43,526 bases of DNA from positions 1 through 43,526 of the forward strand of contig JAIETJ010000035.1 in assembly GCA_019745275.1 (NCBI GenBank). The letters run 5' to 3'. The notes under the pieces were generated by a model that was not told where the DNA came from, did not search any database, and saw only the letters and a program-made list of their open reading frames with translations. Below are positions 33,684 through 42,488 of the stretch, in pieces. Each line of letters opens with the position of its first letter. The first letter of the stretch is position 1. Both the position numbers and the translations under genes were made by a program. This DNA comes from Pseudomonadaceae bacterium. Lineage in GTDB: Bacteria; Pseudomonadota; Gammaproteobacteria; Pseudomonadales; Pseudomonadaceae.

Positions 33684-34348
33684 CGATGATCGGGCCCAAC
33701 GGTGCCGGCAAAACCACGGTATTTAACTGCCTGACCGGCTTTTACCAGCCCAGCGGCGGCGTGATTCTGCTCGATGACGAGCCGATTCAGCAGTTGCCCG
33801 GCCACCAGATCGCCCGCAAAGGCGTGGTGCGCACCTTTCAAAACGTGCGTTTATTTAAAGACATGACCGCCATCGAAAACTTGCTGGTGGCGCAACATCG
33901 CCATCTGAATACCGGTTTCTTGGCTGGTTTGTTTAAAACCCCAAGTTTTCGCCGCAGCGAACGAGCCGCCATGGAATTTGCCATGCACTGGCTTGAGCAA
34001 GTGAACTTAAGCGAGTTTGCCAACCGCCCGGCCGGCACCCTCGCCTACGGCCAACAACGGCGCTTGGAAATTGCCCGCTGCATGATGACCCGGCCGCGTA
34101 TTTTGATGCTCGACGAACCGGCTGCCGGCCTCAACCCACGCGAAACCGAAGACCTCAAAGCGCTGATCGGCATGCTGCGCGACCAACACGACGTCACCGT
34201 ATTACTGATCGAACACGACATGAAACTGGTCATGAGCATCTCCGACCACATCTACGTGATCAACCAAGGCACACCGCTGGCGAACGGCAGCCCGGAGCAG
34301 ATCCGCAACAATCCGGATGTGATCAAAGCTTACTTGGGAGAAGCGTAA
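33581..34348 (+). CDS. braF: Branched-chain amino-acid ABC transporter ATP-binding protein
   Basis: 255 residues with Walker A GPNGAGKT, the LivG-type insertion QLPGHQIARKGVVRTFQNVRLF, a degenerate signature LAYGQQRRLEIARCM and Walker B ILMLDEPAAGLNP. It pairs with BraG to drive import. Its ATG overlaps the stop of the chimeric ORF and has GGAG at 33569-33572. The full length and intact motifs show that the duplication did not damage the gene. braG follows three bases after its stop. Confidence 0.95.
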   Translation: MSRPLLEVSGLSMRFGGLLAVNGVALSVQAKQVVSMIGPNGAGKTTVFNCLTGFYQPSGGVILLDDEPIQQLPGHQIARKGVVRTFQNVRLFKDMTAIENLLVAQHRHLNTGFLAGLFKTPSFRRSERAAMEFAMHWLEQVNLSEFANRPAGTLAYGQQRRLEIARCMMTRPRILMLDEPAAGLNPRETEDLKALIGMLRDQHDVTVLLIEHDMKLVMSISDHIYVINQGTPLANGSPEQIRNNPDVIKAYLGEA

Positions 34349-34351
34349 GCC

Positions 34352-35053
34352 ATGCTCTACTTCAATAACGTTTCGACCTTCTACGGCAAGATCCAAGCCC
34401 TGCATGACATTAATATTGAGGTTAAACAGGGCGAAATCGTCAGCCTGATCGGCGCCAACGGTGCCGGTAAGTCAACCCTGCTAATGACCCTGTGCGGCTC
34501 ACCCCGCGCAGCCTCCGGCAGCATTCGCTATCAAGGTGATGAGCTGATCGGCCTCGACACCCCCGACATCATGCGCAAAAGCATCGCCGTGGTGCCGGAA
34601 GGCCGCCGCGTATTTGCCCGTTTAACGGTGGAGGAGAACCTGGCCATGGGCGGTTTCTTCACCGAGAAGACCGACTACCAAGTGCAGATGGACAAGGTGC
34701 TACAGCTGTTCCCGCGCCTCAAAGAGCGCTTCGCCCAGCGCGCCGGGACCATGTCCGGCGGTGAGCAGCAGATGCTCGCGATTGGTCGGGCGCTGATGAG
34801 CCAACCAAAACTGCTGCTGTTGGACGAACCCTCGCTGGGCTTGGCGCCGATTATCATCCAGCAGATTTTTGCCATCATCGAACAACTGCGCAGCGATGGC
34901 GTGACGGTGTTTTTGGTCGAGCAAAACGCCAACCAAGCGCTCAAGTTGGCGGACCGCGCTTATGTACTGGAGAACGGCCGGATCGTCATGCAAGGCACTG
35001 GCGCCGAACTGCTGGTCGACCCCAAGGTGCGCGACGCCTACTTAGGCGGCTAA
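34352..35053 (+). CDS. braG: Branched-chain amino-acid ABC transporter ATP-binding protein
   Basis: 233 residues, the normal BraG/LivF length. Walker A is GANGAGKS, the signature MSGGEQQMLAIGRAL, Walker B LLLLDEPSLGLAP, and the switch VFLVEQNANQAL. It opens LYFNNVSTFYGKIQALHDINIEV. It is the last gene of the bra operon, followed within 12 bases by a hairpin. Confidence 0.95.
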   Translation: MLYFNNVSTFYGKIQALHDINIEVKQGEIVSLIGANGAGKSTLLMTLCGSPRAASGSIRYQGDELIGLDTPDIMRKSIAVVPEGRRVFARLTVEENLAMGGFFTEKTDYQVQMDKVLQLFPRLKERFAQRAGTMSGGEQQMLAIGRALMSQPKLLLLDEPSLGLAPIIIQQIFAIIEQLRSDGVTVFLVEQNANQALKLADRAYVLENGRIVMQGTGAELLVDPKVRDAYLGG

Positions 35054-35064
35054 GCGAGGTCTTT

Positions 35065-35100
35065 CAGCCCCTGTGACGCAGTAACACTGGACAGGGGCTT
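35065..35100 (+). terminator. Hairpin after braG
   Basis: AGCCCCTGT (35066-35074) and ACAGGGGCT (35091-35099) form a 9-bp stem 12 bases after the braG stop, followed by TTGCC with only a short T-stretch. Probably the operon's 3' end. Confidence 0.55.
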
Positions 35101-35268
35101 GCCACACCAAGCATCCCAGCCGCCTAGGCATGCGCCGCCAGCGCACCCTGTGCAGCCCCGCAGTCAAGCCTCAAGCACCTTGCCAATTGAGCCGAGTTCA
35201 CCCATGCTCGGCCATATTGACCCTATCAAGTGCAGGTGATTACAGATCACCCGAAGAGGCTTACTCAG

Positions 35269-36342
35269 ATGCTGAACTGGCTATTGCTTTGCGTGCCCTT
35301 CACCCTGCTCTTGGAGTTTTTCGCCCCTGGGCAACACCTGTTGATCTTCTTTGCCGCGGCAGTGGCCATCATCCCACTCGCTGGCTGGCTCGGCCGGGCC
35401 ACTGAGCAATTGGCCGAGCGCTCGGGCGACGGCATCGGCGGCTTGTTAAATGCCACTTTTGGTAATGCCACCGAGTTGATTATTGCCTTTGCGGCGCTGC
35501 GGGCGGGCCTGCATGAAGTGGTCAAGGCCTCGATTGCCGGCTCGATCATCGGCAATATTTTGCTGGTGCTGGGCGCGGCCATGCTCTGCGGCGGCCTACG
35601 ATTTAAAGAGCAGCACTTCAACACCAGCGCAGCACGGGCTAGCGCCGGGATGTTGATGCTCGCCGCCATTGCGTTGGTGCTGCCAGCCATTTACATGATC
35701 AACGCGCAACGCGCACCGGAACTGCTGAGCCTGACCACAGATTTGAGCCAAGCCATTTCGGTGGTGTTGTTAGCCGTGTATGGCTTGTTCCTGTACTACT
35801 CGCTGGTGTCGCATAAGGAGCTATTTGCCGGCGAGGCCAAAGCCTCGGAGATTGAACAGCCACCGCTCTGGTCAATCGGCAAGGCGCTGTTGGTGCTGGG
35901 CATTGCCACCGCATTGATCGCTTGGGTCAGTGAAATCTTGGTTGGTGCCATTGAGCCCAGCGCCAAAGAATTTGGCCTCAGCAAGATTTTTATCGGGGTC
36001 TTCGTGGTGGCCATCTTGGGTAATGCGGCCGAGCATGCCACGGCTATTTCGGCGGCAATGAAAAACCGTATGGATCTGGCACTTTCGATTGCCATCGGAT
36101 CTAGCGTGCAGGTTGCGCTTTTCGTGGCGCCGGTACTGGTGCTAAGCAGCCTCTTTATCGGCGACAAACCGATGGATTTAGCCTTTAGCGCAGGCCTTAC
36201 CCTGACGGTTTTACTGTCGGTAATCATCACCACCCAGGTGGCCGGCGATGGTCGCTCCGACTGGTTAAAAGGCGCGTTGCTGCTGGCGGTCTACGCGGTG
36301 TTCGGGCTGGCATTCTTCTTCATCCCCGCGGTCTATCCATAA
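35269..36342 (+). CDS. cax: Calcium/proton (cation) antiporter, CaCA superfamily
   Basis: 357 residues from ATG 35269, which has AGAGG nine bases upstream; the frame extends to a GTG at 35230 with no ribosome site. About eleven membrane segments. Both CaCA alpha-repeat signatures are present: GNATE at residues 65-69 and GNAAE at 251-255, with the acidic residue of each being the cation ligand. The family exports Ca2+ in exchange for protons. A SulP gene follows after 19 bases, so the two may be co-transcribed, joining cation export to anion transport. Confidence 0.9.
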   Translation: MLNWLLLCVPFTLLLEFFAPGQHLLIFFAAAVAIIPLAGWLGRATEQLAERSGDGIGGLLNATFGNATELIIAFAALRAGLHEVVKASIAGSIIGNILLVLGAAMLCGGLRFKEQHFNTSAARASAGMLMLAAIALVLPAIYMINAQRAPELLSLTTDLSQAISVVLLAVYGLFLYYSLVSHKELFAGEAKASEIEQPPLWSIGKALLVLGIATALIAWVSEILVGAIEPSAKEFGLSKIFIGVFVVAILGNAAEHATAISAAMKNRMDLALSIAIGSSVQVALFVAPVLVLSSLFIGDKPMDLAFSAGLTLTVLLSVIITTQVAGDGRSDWLKGALLLAVYAVFGLAFFFIPAVYP

Positions 36343-36361
36343 GCTAATTCGAGCCCGATAA

Positions 36362-38086
36362 ATGAGTGAACTAACACCGTCCACCACCACGCCAAGCTGG
36401 CTGCGTTGGCTCCCCGGCCTGCTAATGCTTAAAGGCTACAAACTTGACTGGCTGCCACGTGATATCGCCGCCGGGCTAGTGCTGACCACCATGCTAGTGC
36501 CCGTCGGTATTGCCTACGCCCAAGCCTCCGGCGTGCCGGGCATCTATGGGCTGTACGCGACTATCGTGCCGCTGTTGGTGTACGCCCTGTTCGGCCCCAG
36601 CCGGATTCTGGTGCTCGGCCCGGACTCGTCACTGGCGGCGCTGATTCTGGCCGTAGTGCTGCCACTTTCCGGCGGCGACCCTATGCGGGCGATCACTCTG
36701 GCCAGCATGATGGCGGTTGTCTCCGGGGTGGTGTGCATCTTGGCCGGGGTATTGCGCTTGGGTTTTGTCACCGAACTGCTGTCCAAGCCGATTCGCTATG
36801 GCTACATGAATGGCATCGCCTTAACCGTACTGGTCAGCCAGATGCCCAAGCTGTTCGACATTTCCATCGACAGTCACGGGCCTGGGCAAGATATCTGGGC
36901 ACTGCTCAGCGCGATCATCGCCGACCGAAGCAACTGGTACAGCTTTGCCGTGGGCGCCGGTAGTCTAGCGCTAATCCTGCTGCTCAAGCCGTTCAAACAG
37001 GTGCCGGGGATTCTTATCGCCGTGCTACTGGCCACTATAGTCGTGGGTTTCTTCGACCTCGACCAGCAGGGCGTCAAGGTGCTCGGGCAGTTACCACAAG
37101 GGCTGCCGGGCTTTGCCCTGCCATGGCTCAGCGGCGTAGACCTGATGACTGTGCTGCTCGGCGGCATTACGGTGGCGCTGGTATCGTTTGCCGACACCAG
37201 CGTGCTGTCACGCACCTATGCCGCACGCACGCACACTCAAGTCGACCCCAATCAGGAAATGGTCGGCCTCGGCGCTGCCAACTTGGTCGCCGGCCTATTT
37301 CAGGGTTTTCCGATCAGCAGTTCCTCCTCGCGCACCCCAGTGGCTGAAGCCGCCGGCTCGCAAACCCAGCTAACTGGCGTGGTCGGCGCGCTTGCGGTGG
37401 CGGGACTGCTGCTGTACGCACCCAACTTGCTGCAATACCTGCCCACCAGCGCGCTGGCAGCGGTGGTGATCGCCTCGGCTATCGGCCTGTTTGAATTTGC
37501 TGACTTACGCCGAATTTTGCGCATTCAACGCTGGGAGTTCTGGCTGTCGATGAGTTGCTTTGCCGGTGTTGCGGTGCTCGGTGCGATTCCCGGCATCGGT
37601 CTGGCCATTGTGCTGGCCGTGATCGAATTCCTCTGGGATGGCTGGCGCCCGCACTTCACCGTACTCGGCCGGGTCGACGGGGTGCGCGGCTACCACGATA
37701 TCCAGCGCTACCCACAAGCCCGACTAGTGCCCGGGCTGCTGTTGTTTCGCTGGGACGCACCGCTGTTTTTCGCTAACGCCGAGTTGTTCCAGCAAAGTAT
37801 CGAGCAGGCCATAGCCCAGTCGAGCCAACCGATCCGCCGCGTGGTGATTGCGTCCGAGCCGCTAACCAGTGTCGACGTAACCTCCGGCGATATGCTCGCC
37901 GAACTGGCGCAGTCGTTACGCGAGCGCAACATCGAACTGCATTTTGCGGAAATGAAAGACCCGGTAAAAGACAAGCTCGAACGTTTCGAACTGCTTGACC
38001 AACTGGGCCACAACATTTTTCAGCCCACCGTCGGTGCTGCGGTCGACAGCTATCTGGCCGACCATCAGATTGACTGGCAGCGCTAA
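36362..38086 (+). CDS. SulP family anion transporter with STAS domain
   Basis: 574 residues. The N-terminal membrane domain carries the SulP signature region (GLVLTTMLVPVGIAYAQASGVPGIYGLYATIVPLLVYALFGPSR). The C-terminal STAS domain spans about 440-560 (GLLLFRWDAPLFFANAELF, SEPLTSVDVTSGDMLAELAQSL). SulP proteins move sulfate, bicarbonate or related anions; which one is not decided by sequence. It lies 19 bases after the antiporter gene. Confidence 0.9.
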   Translation: MSELTPSTTTPSWLRWLPGLLMLKGYKLDWLPRDIAAGLVLTTMLVPVGIAYAQASGVPGIYGLYATIVPLLVYALFGPSRILVLGPDSSLAALILAVVLPLSGGDPMRAITLASMMAVVSGVVCILAGVLRLGFVTELLSKPIRYGYMNGIALTVLVSQMPKLFDISIDSHGPGQDIWALLSAIIADRSNWYSFAVGAGSLALILLLKPFKQVPGILIAVLLATIVVGFFDLDQQGVKVLGQLPQGLPGFALPWLSGVDLMTVLLGGITVALVSFADTSVLSRTYAARTHTQVDPNQEMVGLGAANLVAGLFQGFPISSSSSRTPVAEAAGSQTQLTGVVGALAVAGLLLYAPNLLQYLPTSALAAVVIASAIGLFEFADLRRILRIQRWEFWLSMSCFAGVAVLGAIPGIGLAIVLAVIEFLWDGWRPHFTVLGRVDGVRGYHDIQRYPQARLVPGLLLFRWDAPLFFANAELFQQSIEQAIAQSSQPIRRVVIASEPLTSVDVTSGDMLAELAQSLRERNIELHFAEMKDPVKDKLERFELLDQLGHNIFQPTVGAAVDSYLADHQIDWQR

Positions 38087-38128
38087 CAGCCGGCGAACTT
38101 AACTGAGGGAGAGCCTGCTAGGCGGGCC

Positions 38129-38566
38129 TCACTCACCAATATCTTCATTCCACAGTTGCGGCTGGCTGGCGATAAAGTTGCGCATCAGGCTTACGCAGGT
38201 TTCATCCTGAGCCACTTCAACCTGCACGCCACGCCCACGCAGCCAATCTTCTTCACCCATAAAGGTCTGGTTTTCGCCGACCACCACCCGGCCAATGCCG
38301 TACAACAGGATCGCCCCGCTGCACATCGCGCAGGGCGACAAGGTGGTGTAGAGCACCGCCTCACGGTAGGTTTGCGCCGGCAAGCGCCCGGCATTTTCCA
38401 GCGCGTCCATCTCGCCGTGACGAATCGCACTGCCCTGCTGGACCCGCTGATTGTGCCCGCGGCCGATGATTCGGCCTTGGTGCACCAGCACCGAACCAAT
38501 GGGTATGCCGCCCTCAGCCAACCCTTGTTGCGCCTCGGCGATTGCCGCCTGCATAAATTCATCCAT
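38129..38566 (-). CDS. Nucleoside deaminase resembling fungal cytosine deaminase (Fcy1 type)
   Basis: 145 residues. Zinc ligands His50 (HGE, with catalytic Glu52), Cys79 and Cys82 (SPCAMC). Beyond the common CDA fold, the C-terminal part resembles yeast Fcy1: YGIGRVVVGENQTF, RGRGVQVEV and the end WNEDIGE, where the yeast protein has a WFEDIGE-like ending as I recall it. It may therefore act on free cytosine rather than on nucleosides or tRNA. The ATG has AAAGGAGCAAAAAG upstream. It is convergent with the SulP gene. Confidence 0.85.
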   Translation of the reverse strand: MDEFMQAAIAEAQQGLAEGGIPIGSVLVHQGRIIGRGHNQRVQQGSAIRHGEMDALENAGRLPAQTYREAVLYTTLSPCAMCSGAILLYGIGRVVVGENQTFMGEEDWLRGRGVQVEVAQDETCVSLMRNFIASQPQLWNEDIGE

Positions 38567-38741
38567 CTTTTTGCTCCTTTATCAACGCTACCCACCGAGC
38601 ATAGCTGGGCACCGGGCCAGCCGCCCCGCAGTTAGGCGCTGTGCTGGCGCAAATAAGCCCGGCTAAGTGTGGCAAAAAAACCTAAAATAACCGCCATTCC
38701 GTTTCCCGCTGCCAACCGCGCAGCCGATCAAGGCCTCTATC

Positions 38742-39977
38742 ATGTCTCTCGCTCCCCTTGCCGCCACCCTCGCCGATGATCGCCAGCAGTTCTTGGCCCA
38801 GCTAGAAACCAGCTTGGCGCAGAACACCTTGGTCAAGTTGGTGCTGTCCAAATACCGCGGTGAAGAGGTTGACTTGCAGCGCGTAGTGGCTCGCTTGGTT
38901 AGCGTCAAAGAGCAGCCGTGTTTGTCCTTTGTGTACAGCTACAAAACCCGCGACATCACCAAGAACCTGCCGCTCGACGCGGCCTGCGCGCTGATTGCCA
39001 GCCTATTGCCGACGGCGTTCAAAAACGCCCACTTGCTGTCGCTGACCGACGAACTGCAACTGACCTTCAGCAAAAAAGACAAGTGCCAGTTGTTTGTCGG
39101 CAAAGCCGTGCAGCGCGAGGCGCCGACCGCCGCGCATAACCGCGAGAAGAAACGTTTCTTGGAGCTGAGCCGGCCGTTCTTGGCTGACTTGGGTGTCACC
39201 AACGCCAAGCACGAATTGATTCCGGCGATGGCGCGCAAATGGAAGCAGATCAACAAGTTTATCGAGGTGTTTTCCCACGCCCTGAGCAGCTCGTCGCTGC
39301 GTGAAGACCAGCCAATTCACGCGGTGGATTTCGGCTCCGGCAAGGGCTATTTAACCTTCGCCTTGCACGACTACCTGCGCAATAGCTTGCAACTCGATGC
39401 GCAAGTACGCGGAGTCGAGTTGCGCCAAGACATGGTCAGCCTGTGCAACGCCGCTGCCGCCAACCTAGAACAACCGGGATTACTGTTTCAGCACGGCGAT
39501 GTGCGCACTTACGCACCCGCGCAGATCGACATCATGATTGCCCTGCACGCCTGCGACGTGGCTACCGACTACGCCCTGCACTTGGGCATTCGCTCAGACG
39601 CGGCAATTATCATGTGCTCGCCGTGCTGTCATAAGCAGATTCGCCCACAGATGCACAGCCCAGCGATGCTCAAACCCATGCTGCAATACGGCGTGCACCT
39701 AGGCCAAGAAGCCGAGATGGTCACCGACAGCCTGCGCGCCCTGTTGCTAGAAGCCTGCGGTTATGAAACCAAGGTGTTCGAGTTTGTCTCGCTGGAACAC
39801 ACCAACAAAAACAAAATGATCCTCGCGGTCAAGCGCACCGAGGCAGTTAATCCGGCCGAGCTGCTGGTAAAAATCCAAGGCATTAAAGACTTCTACGGCA
39901 TTAGCGAGCATTGCCTAGAGAGCTTGCTCAAGGCTGAGCAACTGCTGCCTGCCTATGCAACTCCAGCAAGCACTTAA
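38742..39977 (+). CDS. SAM-dependent methyltransferase (Methyltransf_32-like)
   Basis: 411 residues. A less conserved N-terminal half (LSKYRGEEVDLQRVVARLVSVKEQPCLSFVYSYKTRDITKN) is followed by a methyltransferase domain with motif I DFGSGKGY at residues 196-203, VRGVELRQDMV, IALHACDVATDYAL and MCSPCCHKQ. The HACD and SPCCH pair is the mark of a family shared with eukaryotic METTL25 and GSTCD. Those domains are probably RNA- or protein-directed; the target here is unknown. It is divergent from the deaminase, about 175 bases away. Confidence 0.82.
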   Translation: MSLAPLAATLADDRQQFLAQLETSLAQNTLVKLVLSKYRGEEVDLQRVVARLVSVKEQPCLSFVYSYKTRDITKNLPLDAACALIASLLPTAFKNAHLLSLTDELQLTFSKKDKCQLFVGKAVQREAPTAAHNREKKRFLELSRPFLADLGVTNAKHELIPAMARKWKQINKFIEVFSHALSSSSLREDQPIHAVDFGSGKGYLTFALHDYLRNSLQLDAQVRGVELRQDMVSLCNAAAANLEQPGLLFQHGDVRTYAPAQIDIMIALHACDVATDYALHLGIRSDAAIIMCSPCCHKQIRPQMHSPAMLKPMLQYGVHLGQEAEMVTDSLRALLLEACGYETKVFEFVSLEHTNKNKMILAVKRTEAVNPAELLVKIQGIKDFYGISEHCLESLLKAEQLLPAYATPAST

Positions 39978-39980
39978 GAC

Positions 39981-40895
39981 TCACAGGACTAGCCCTTGCA
40001 GCGCCTCGCTACTGCGCTGAAACCACTGCACCAAGTAATCCGCCAGTACCTGCGTGCGTTTGGGTAAGCCGCCCTGATAAGGGTGCAGGAGAAATACTGG
40101 GGTGCTGCGCGTTTGATAGTCGCGCAGCAGCCACTGCAGACGGCCATCGGCCAGCTCGGTCTGGAGCATATAAGACGGCAGCCGAACGATGCCAACGCCG
40201 GCCAAGGCGGCTTTTTTTAGCAAACGATAATGATTGCTGGCAAAAGGCCCAGTCACCTTAACCCGGCTCAATTGATGTTCGCGGTGATACAGCCACTCTT
40301 CCGAGCCACGGTAATGGCTATTGAGCAAGCACACATGCGCAGCCAAATCCTGCGGACCCTGCGGCTGGCCGTGCAAGGCGAGGTACGCGGGGCTAGCGCA
40401 GGTTAGTTCTTGCATGGCGAACAAGGGCTTGGCCACGAGCCGGTCATCCAGATTTTCACCGGCGCGAATGGCCAAATCAAAGCCCTCGGCGAGCATGTCG
40501 CGGTAGTTGTTATTAAGCTCCAGCTCAATGCGAATTTGTGGATATCGCTGGGCAAAGTCGAGCAGCAAGGCATCAAAAAAGGTTTCTCCCAGCGAAACCG
40601 GCACCGTCAGTCGCACCGTGCCACTCAGGTCTTCCTTCAGTCGGGCCAAGCTTTGTCGTGCACGCTGGGCCTGCCACAACAAGGCTTGTGCCTCCGGCAG
40701 CAAGGCACAGCCAGCACTGGTCAGGGTCAACTTGCGGGTAGTGCGCTGCAATAACGTGACGCCCAAGCCCAGCTCCAACGCGCGGATACGCTTGGACAAC
40801 TGTCCTTTGCTACAGCCCAAGCGCTCGGCGGCATGGGTGAAGCTGCCCACCTCAAGCAATACGGCAAAGGCGGCAAGATCGTCAATTTCGCTCAT
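39981..40895 (-). CDS. LysR family transcriptional regulator
   Basis: 304 residues of the CrgA/AaeR-like branch: helix-turn-helix DDLAAFAVLLEVGSFTHAAERLGCSKGQLSKRIRALE, then the effector domain (VSLGETFFDALLLDFAQRYPQIRIELELNN, GFDLAIRAGENLDDRLVAKPLF). CGGAG precedes the ATG. It is divergent from a short-chain dehydrogenase gene, the usual arrangement for this branch, and the gap carries a strong palindrome, so the dehydrogenase is the probable target. Confidence 0.92.
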   Translation of the reverse strand: MSEIDDLAAFAVLLEVGSFTHAAERLGCSKGQLSKRIRALELGLGVTLLQRTTRKLTLTSAGCALLPEAQALLWQAQRARQSLARLKEDLSGTVRLTVPVSLGETFFDALLLDFAQRYPQIRIELELNNNYRDMLAEGFDLAIRAGENLDDRLVAKPLFAMQELTCASPAYLALHGQPQGPQDLAAHVCLLNSHYRGSEEWLYHREHQLSRVKVTGPFASNHYRLLKKAALAGVGIVRLPSYMLQTELADGRLQWLLRDYQTRSTPVFLLHPYQGGLPKRTQVLADYLVQWFQRSSEALQGLVL

Positions 40896-40940
40896 TCGCT
40901 TGCTCCGTTACTCGCGCTCAACAATGGCTGCGCCAGAATT

Positions 40941-40971
40941 GTTTCCAATTGGAAACCCTGGCTTTCCAATT
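40941..40971. promoter_or_regulatory. LysR operator: palindrome plus phased half-site
   Basis: GTTTCCAATTGGAAAC (40941-40956) is a perfect 16-bp palindrome. TTTCCAATT recurs at 40963-40971, 21 bp from the first occurrence, so the two lie on the same DNA face. Position between divergent starts at 40895 and 41054 fits a strong recognition site plus an activation site of a LysR protein. Confidence 0.75.
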
Positions 40972-41053
40972 AGCAGGCTTATCAATATCAATCATCGCTT
41001 TAAACTAAGCCCAACAGCAACCCAATCGCGGTACACACCCACGGAGCAAGCCT

Positions 41054-41653
41054 ATGAAAATTCTCTTAATCGGCGCCAATGGCACCCTTGGCAAAGCCAT
41101 CGATCAACAGCTACAAGAGCGGCACAACATTGTGCGTATTGGTCGCACCAGTGGCGAGCTGCAGGTCGACATAACAGACAGCGCCTCGATTCGACAAATG
41201 TTCGAGCAGGTGGGTAACTTTGATGCGTTGATCTGCGCCGCTGGCAATCTGCACTTCGGCGCCCTAGAGGAAATGAGCACAGAGCATTTCGCCATTGGCT
41301 TGCAAGACAAACTGATGGGGCAGGTCAATTTGCTGCTGATTGGCCGCGACTTCGCCAACGACGGCGCCTCGTTCACCCTCACCTCTGGCGTACTCAGCGA
41401 CGATCCAATCCGCTATGGCAGCTCGGCCAGCATGGTCAACGCCGCCGTCGATGGTTTTGTACGCGGCGCGGCCATCGAACTGCCACGCGGTTTGCGCATT
41501 AACAGCGTTAGCCCCACCGTGGTCGAGGAGTCGTTGCCCAGCTATGGTCCGTACTTTCGCGGCTTCAAAGCAGTACCAGCGGCGATTGCCGCCCTGGCCT
41601 ATGTCAAGAGCGTCGAAGGCGCACAGACCGGACAGGTCTACCGGGTACTGTAA
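41054..41653 (+). CDS. Short-chain dehydrogenase-like protein without the YxxxK lysine
   Basis: 199 residues, a compact SDR. The cofactor motif GANGTLG lies near the start, the NAG-like motif is CAAGN, and the catalytic Ser is in LTSG. The usual Tyr-x3-Lys reads YGSSA here, so the Lys is missing; the following SMVNAAVDGFVRGAAIELPRGLRINSVSP is otherwise canonical. It could use a different residue or another chemistry. It is likely controlled by the divergent LysR regulator. Confidence 0.82.
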   Translation: MKILLIGANGTLGKAIDQQLQERHNIVRIGRTSGELQVDITDSASIRQMFEQVGNFDALICAAGNLHFGALEEMSTEHFAIGLQDKLMGQVNLLLIGRDFANDGASFTLTSGVLSDDPIRYGSSASMVNAAVDGFVRGAAIELPRGLRINSVSPTVVEESLPSYGPYFRGFKAVPAAIAALAYVKSVEGAQTGQVYRVL

Positions 41654-41743
41654 CTGCGCCCATAGCACCTGAATAAAACCACACAACCCTTGAGCTCAAG
41701 GGTGGCGCCCGGTACCGTGGCAATCCTTTTCTGGAGAGCCACT

Positions 41744-42427
41744 ATGCCCCGCGCCATGCCCCGCGTTCGTTTTCTGTTATTGGCCTTGCTGCCGGCGTTT
41801 GCTGGCTGCCAAATTTTCTCCGCGCAACCAGAGCAAGCCGTGGTGCCGGCGGTGCGCATGCAAGGCGAACTGAGCAATGTCGACAATCGTTTAGTTTTTC
41901 GTCCCTGCCAAGAACAGCGCCGTTTTACCCTTGAAGACGGCGGCAATACCGGCGTAGTGCAAGAATCGGCAGCGCTGTTGAATAACGGCAAAGGCACGCT
42001 ATTTGTCGACCTGCAAGGTCAGTTATTAGCCAGCAAAGTGCCGGGCAGCGACGGCCAAATCAATCTAAGTCGCCTGTACCGCATTCAAAGTGAGGGGCAA
42101 AACTGCAGCGATTTAAACTTCAAACGCCTGACCCTGCGCGCCAGCGGCCATGAGCCGGACTGGGTAATCAATGCCAACAACAAGGGCATGATTCTCGAAC
42201 GTCCCGGTCAAGAAGCCTTAGTCCTGCCCTACCTAGAAGAGCAATTGCCGGAAGGTCGTTTTAGCTTGAGCAGCGACGCCAACGGCAAGCACCTTGAACT
42301 ATGGGTCGCGCCGCAGCGTTGCGTCGACAGCATGAGCGGTAGCGTTCAGCACCTGAGCGCTGAGCTGCGCGTAGATGGCCAAGTGTTGCGCGGCTGCGCT
42401 TACTACGGTGGCGCGCTCCAGGACTAA
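41744..42427 (+). CDS. COG3650-like lipoprotein
   Basis: 227 residues from ATG 41744, which follows GGAGAGCCACT; the longer frame to 41690 lacks a signal. Lipobox FAGC, with Cys following LLLALLPAF. The C-terminal part (ASGHEPDWVINANNKGM, VAPQRCVDSMSGSVQHLSAELRVDGQVLRGCAYYGG) has the paired cysteines and 'DSMSG...GCA' motif of COG3650 proteins. Envelope-located, role unknown. A hairpin and the GAPDH-like gene follow. Confidence 0.8.
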   Translation: MPRAMPRVRFLLLALLPAFAGCQIFSAQPEQAVVPAVRMQGELSNVDNRLVFRPCQEQRRFTLEDGGNTGVVQESAALLNNGKGTLFVDLQGQLLASKVPGSDGQINLSRLYRIQSEGQNCSDLNFKRLTLRASGHEPDWVINANNKGMILERPGQEALVLPYLEEQLPEGRFSLSSDANGKHLELWVAPQRCVDSMSGSVQHLSAELRVDGQVLRGCAYYGGALQD

Positions 42428-42439
42428 CAGCCAGCAACT

Positions 42440-42480
42440 TTCCGGCAGGCGCCTATGCTGAGGCTAGGAGCCTGCCGGGA
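42440..42480 (+). promoter_or_regulatory. Hairpin covering the ribosome site of the downstream dehydrogenase
   Basis: CCGGCAGGC (42442-42450) pairs with GCCTGCCGG (42470-42478); the stem extends to T42440-A42480 through a G-T pair. Its right arm takes in part of GGGAGA (42477-42482), the Shine-Dalgarno sequence for the ATG at 42489. It may end the lipoprotein transcript or block translation of the next gene. Confidence 0.5.
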
Positions 42481-42488
42481 GATTTATC

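Noticed and set aside
33466..33717. Minus-strand frames across the braE/braF duplication with repeated protein sequence
   Set aside because: The repetition comes from the tandem DNA duplication, not from a repeat protein. The sense strand explains it fully.
38100..38128. GCCTGC-TAG-GCGGGC as a terminator between SulP and deaminase genes
   Set aside because: The stem is short with a wobble pair and no T-run; support is too weak to list.
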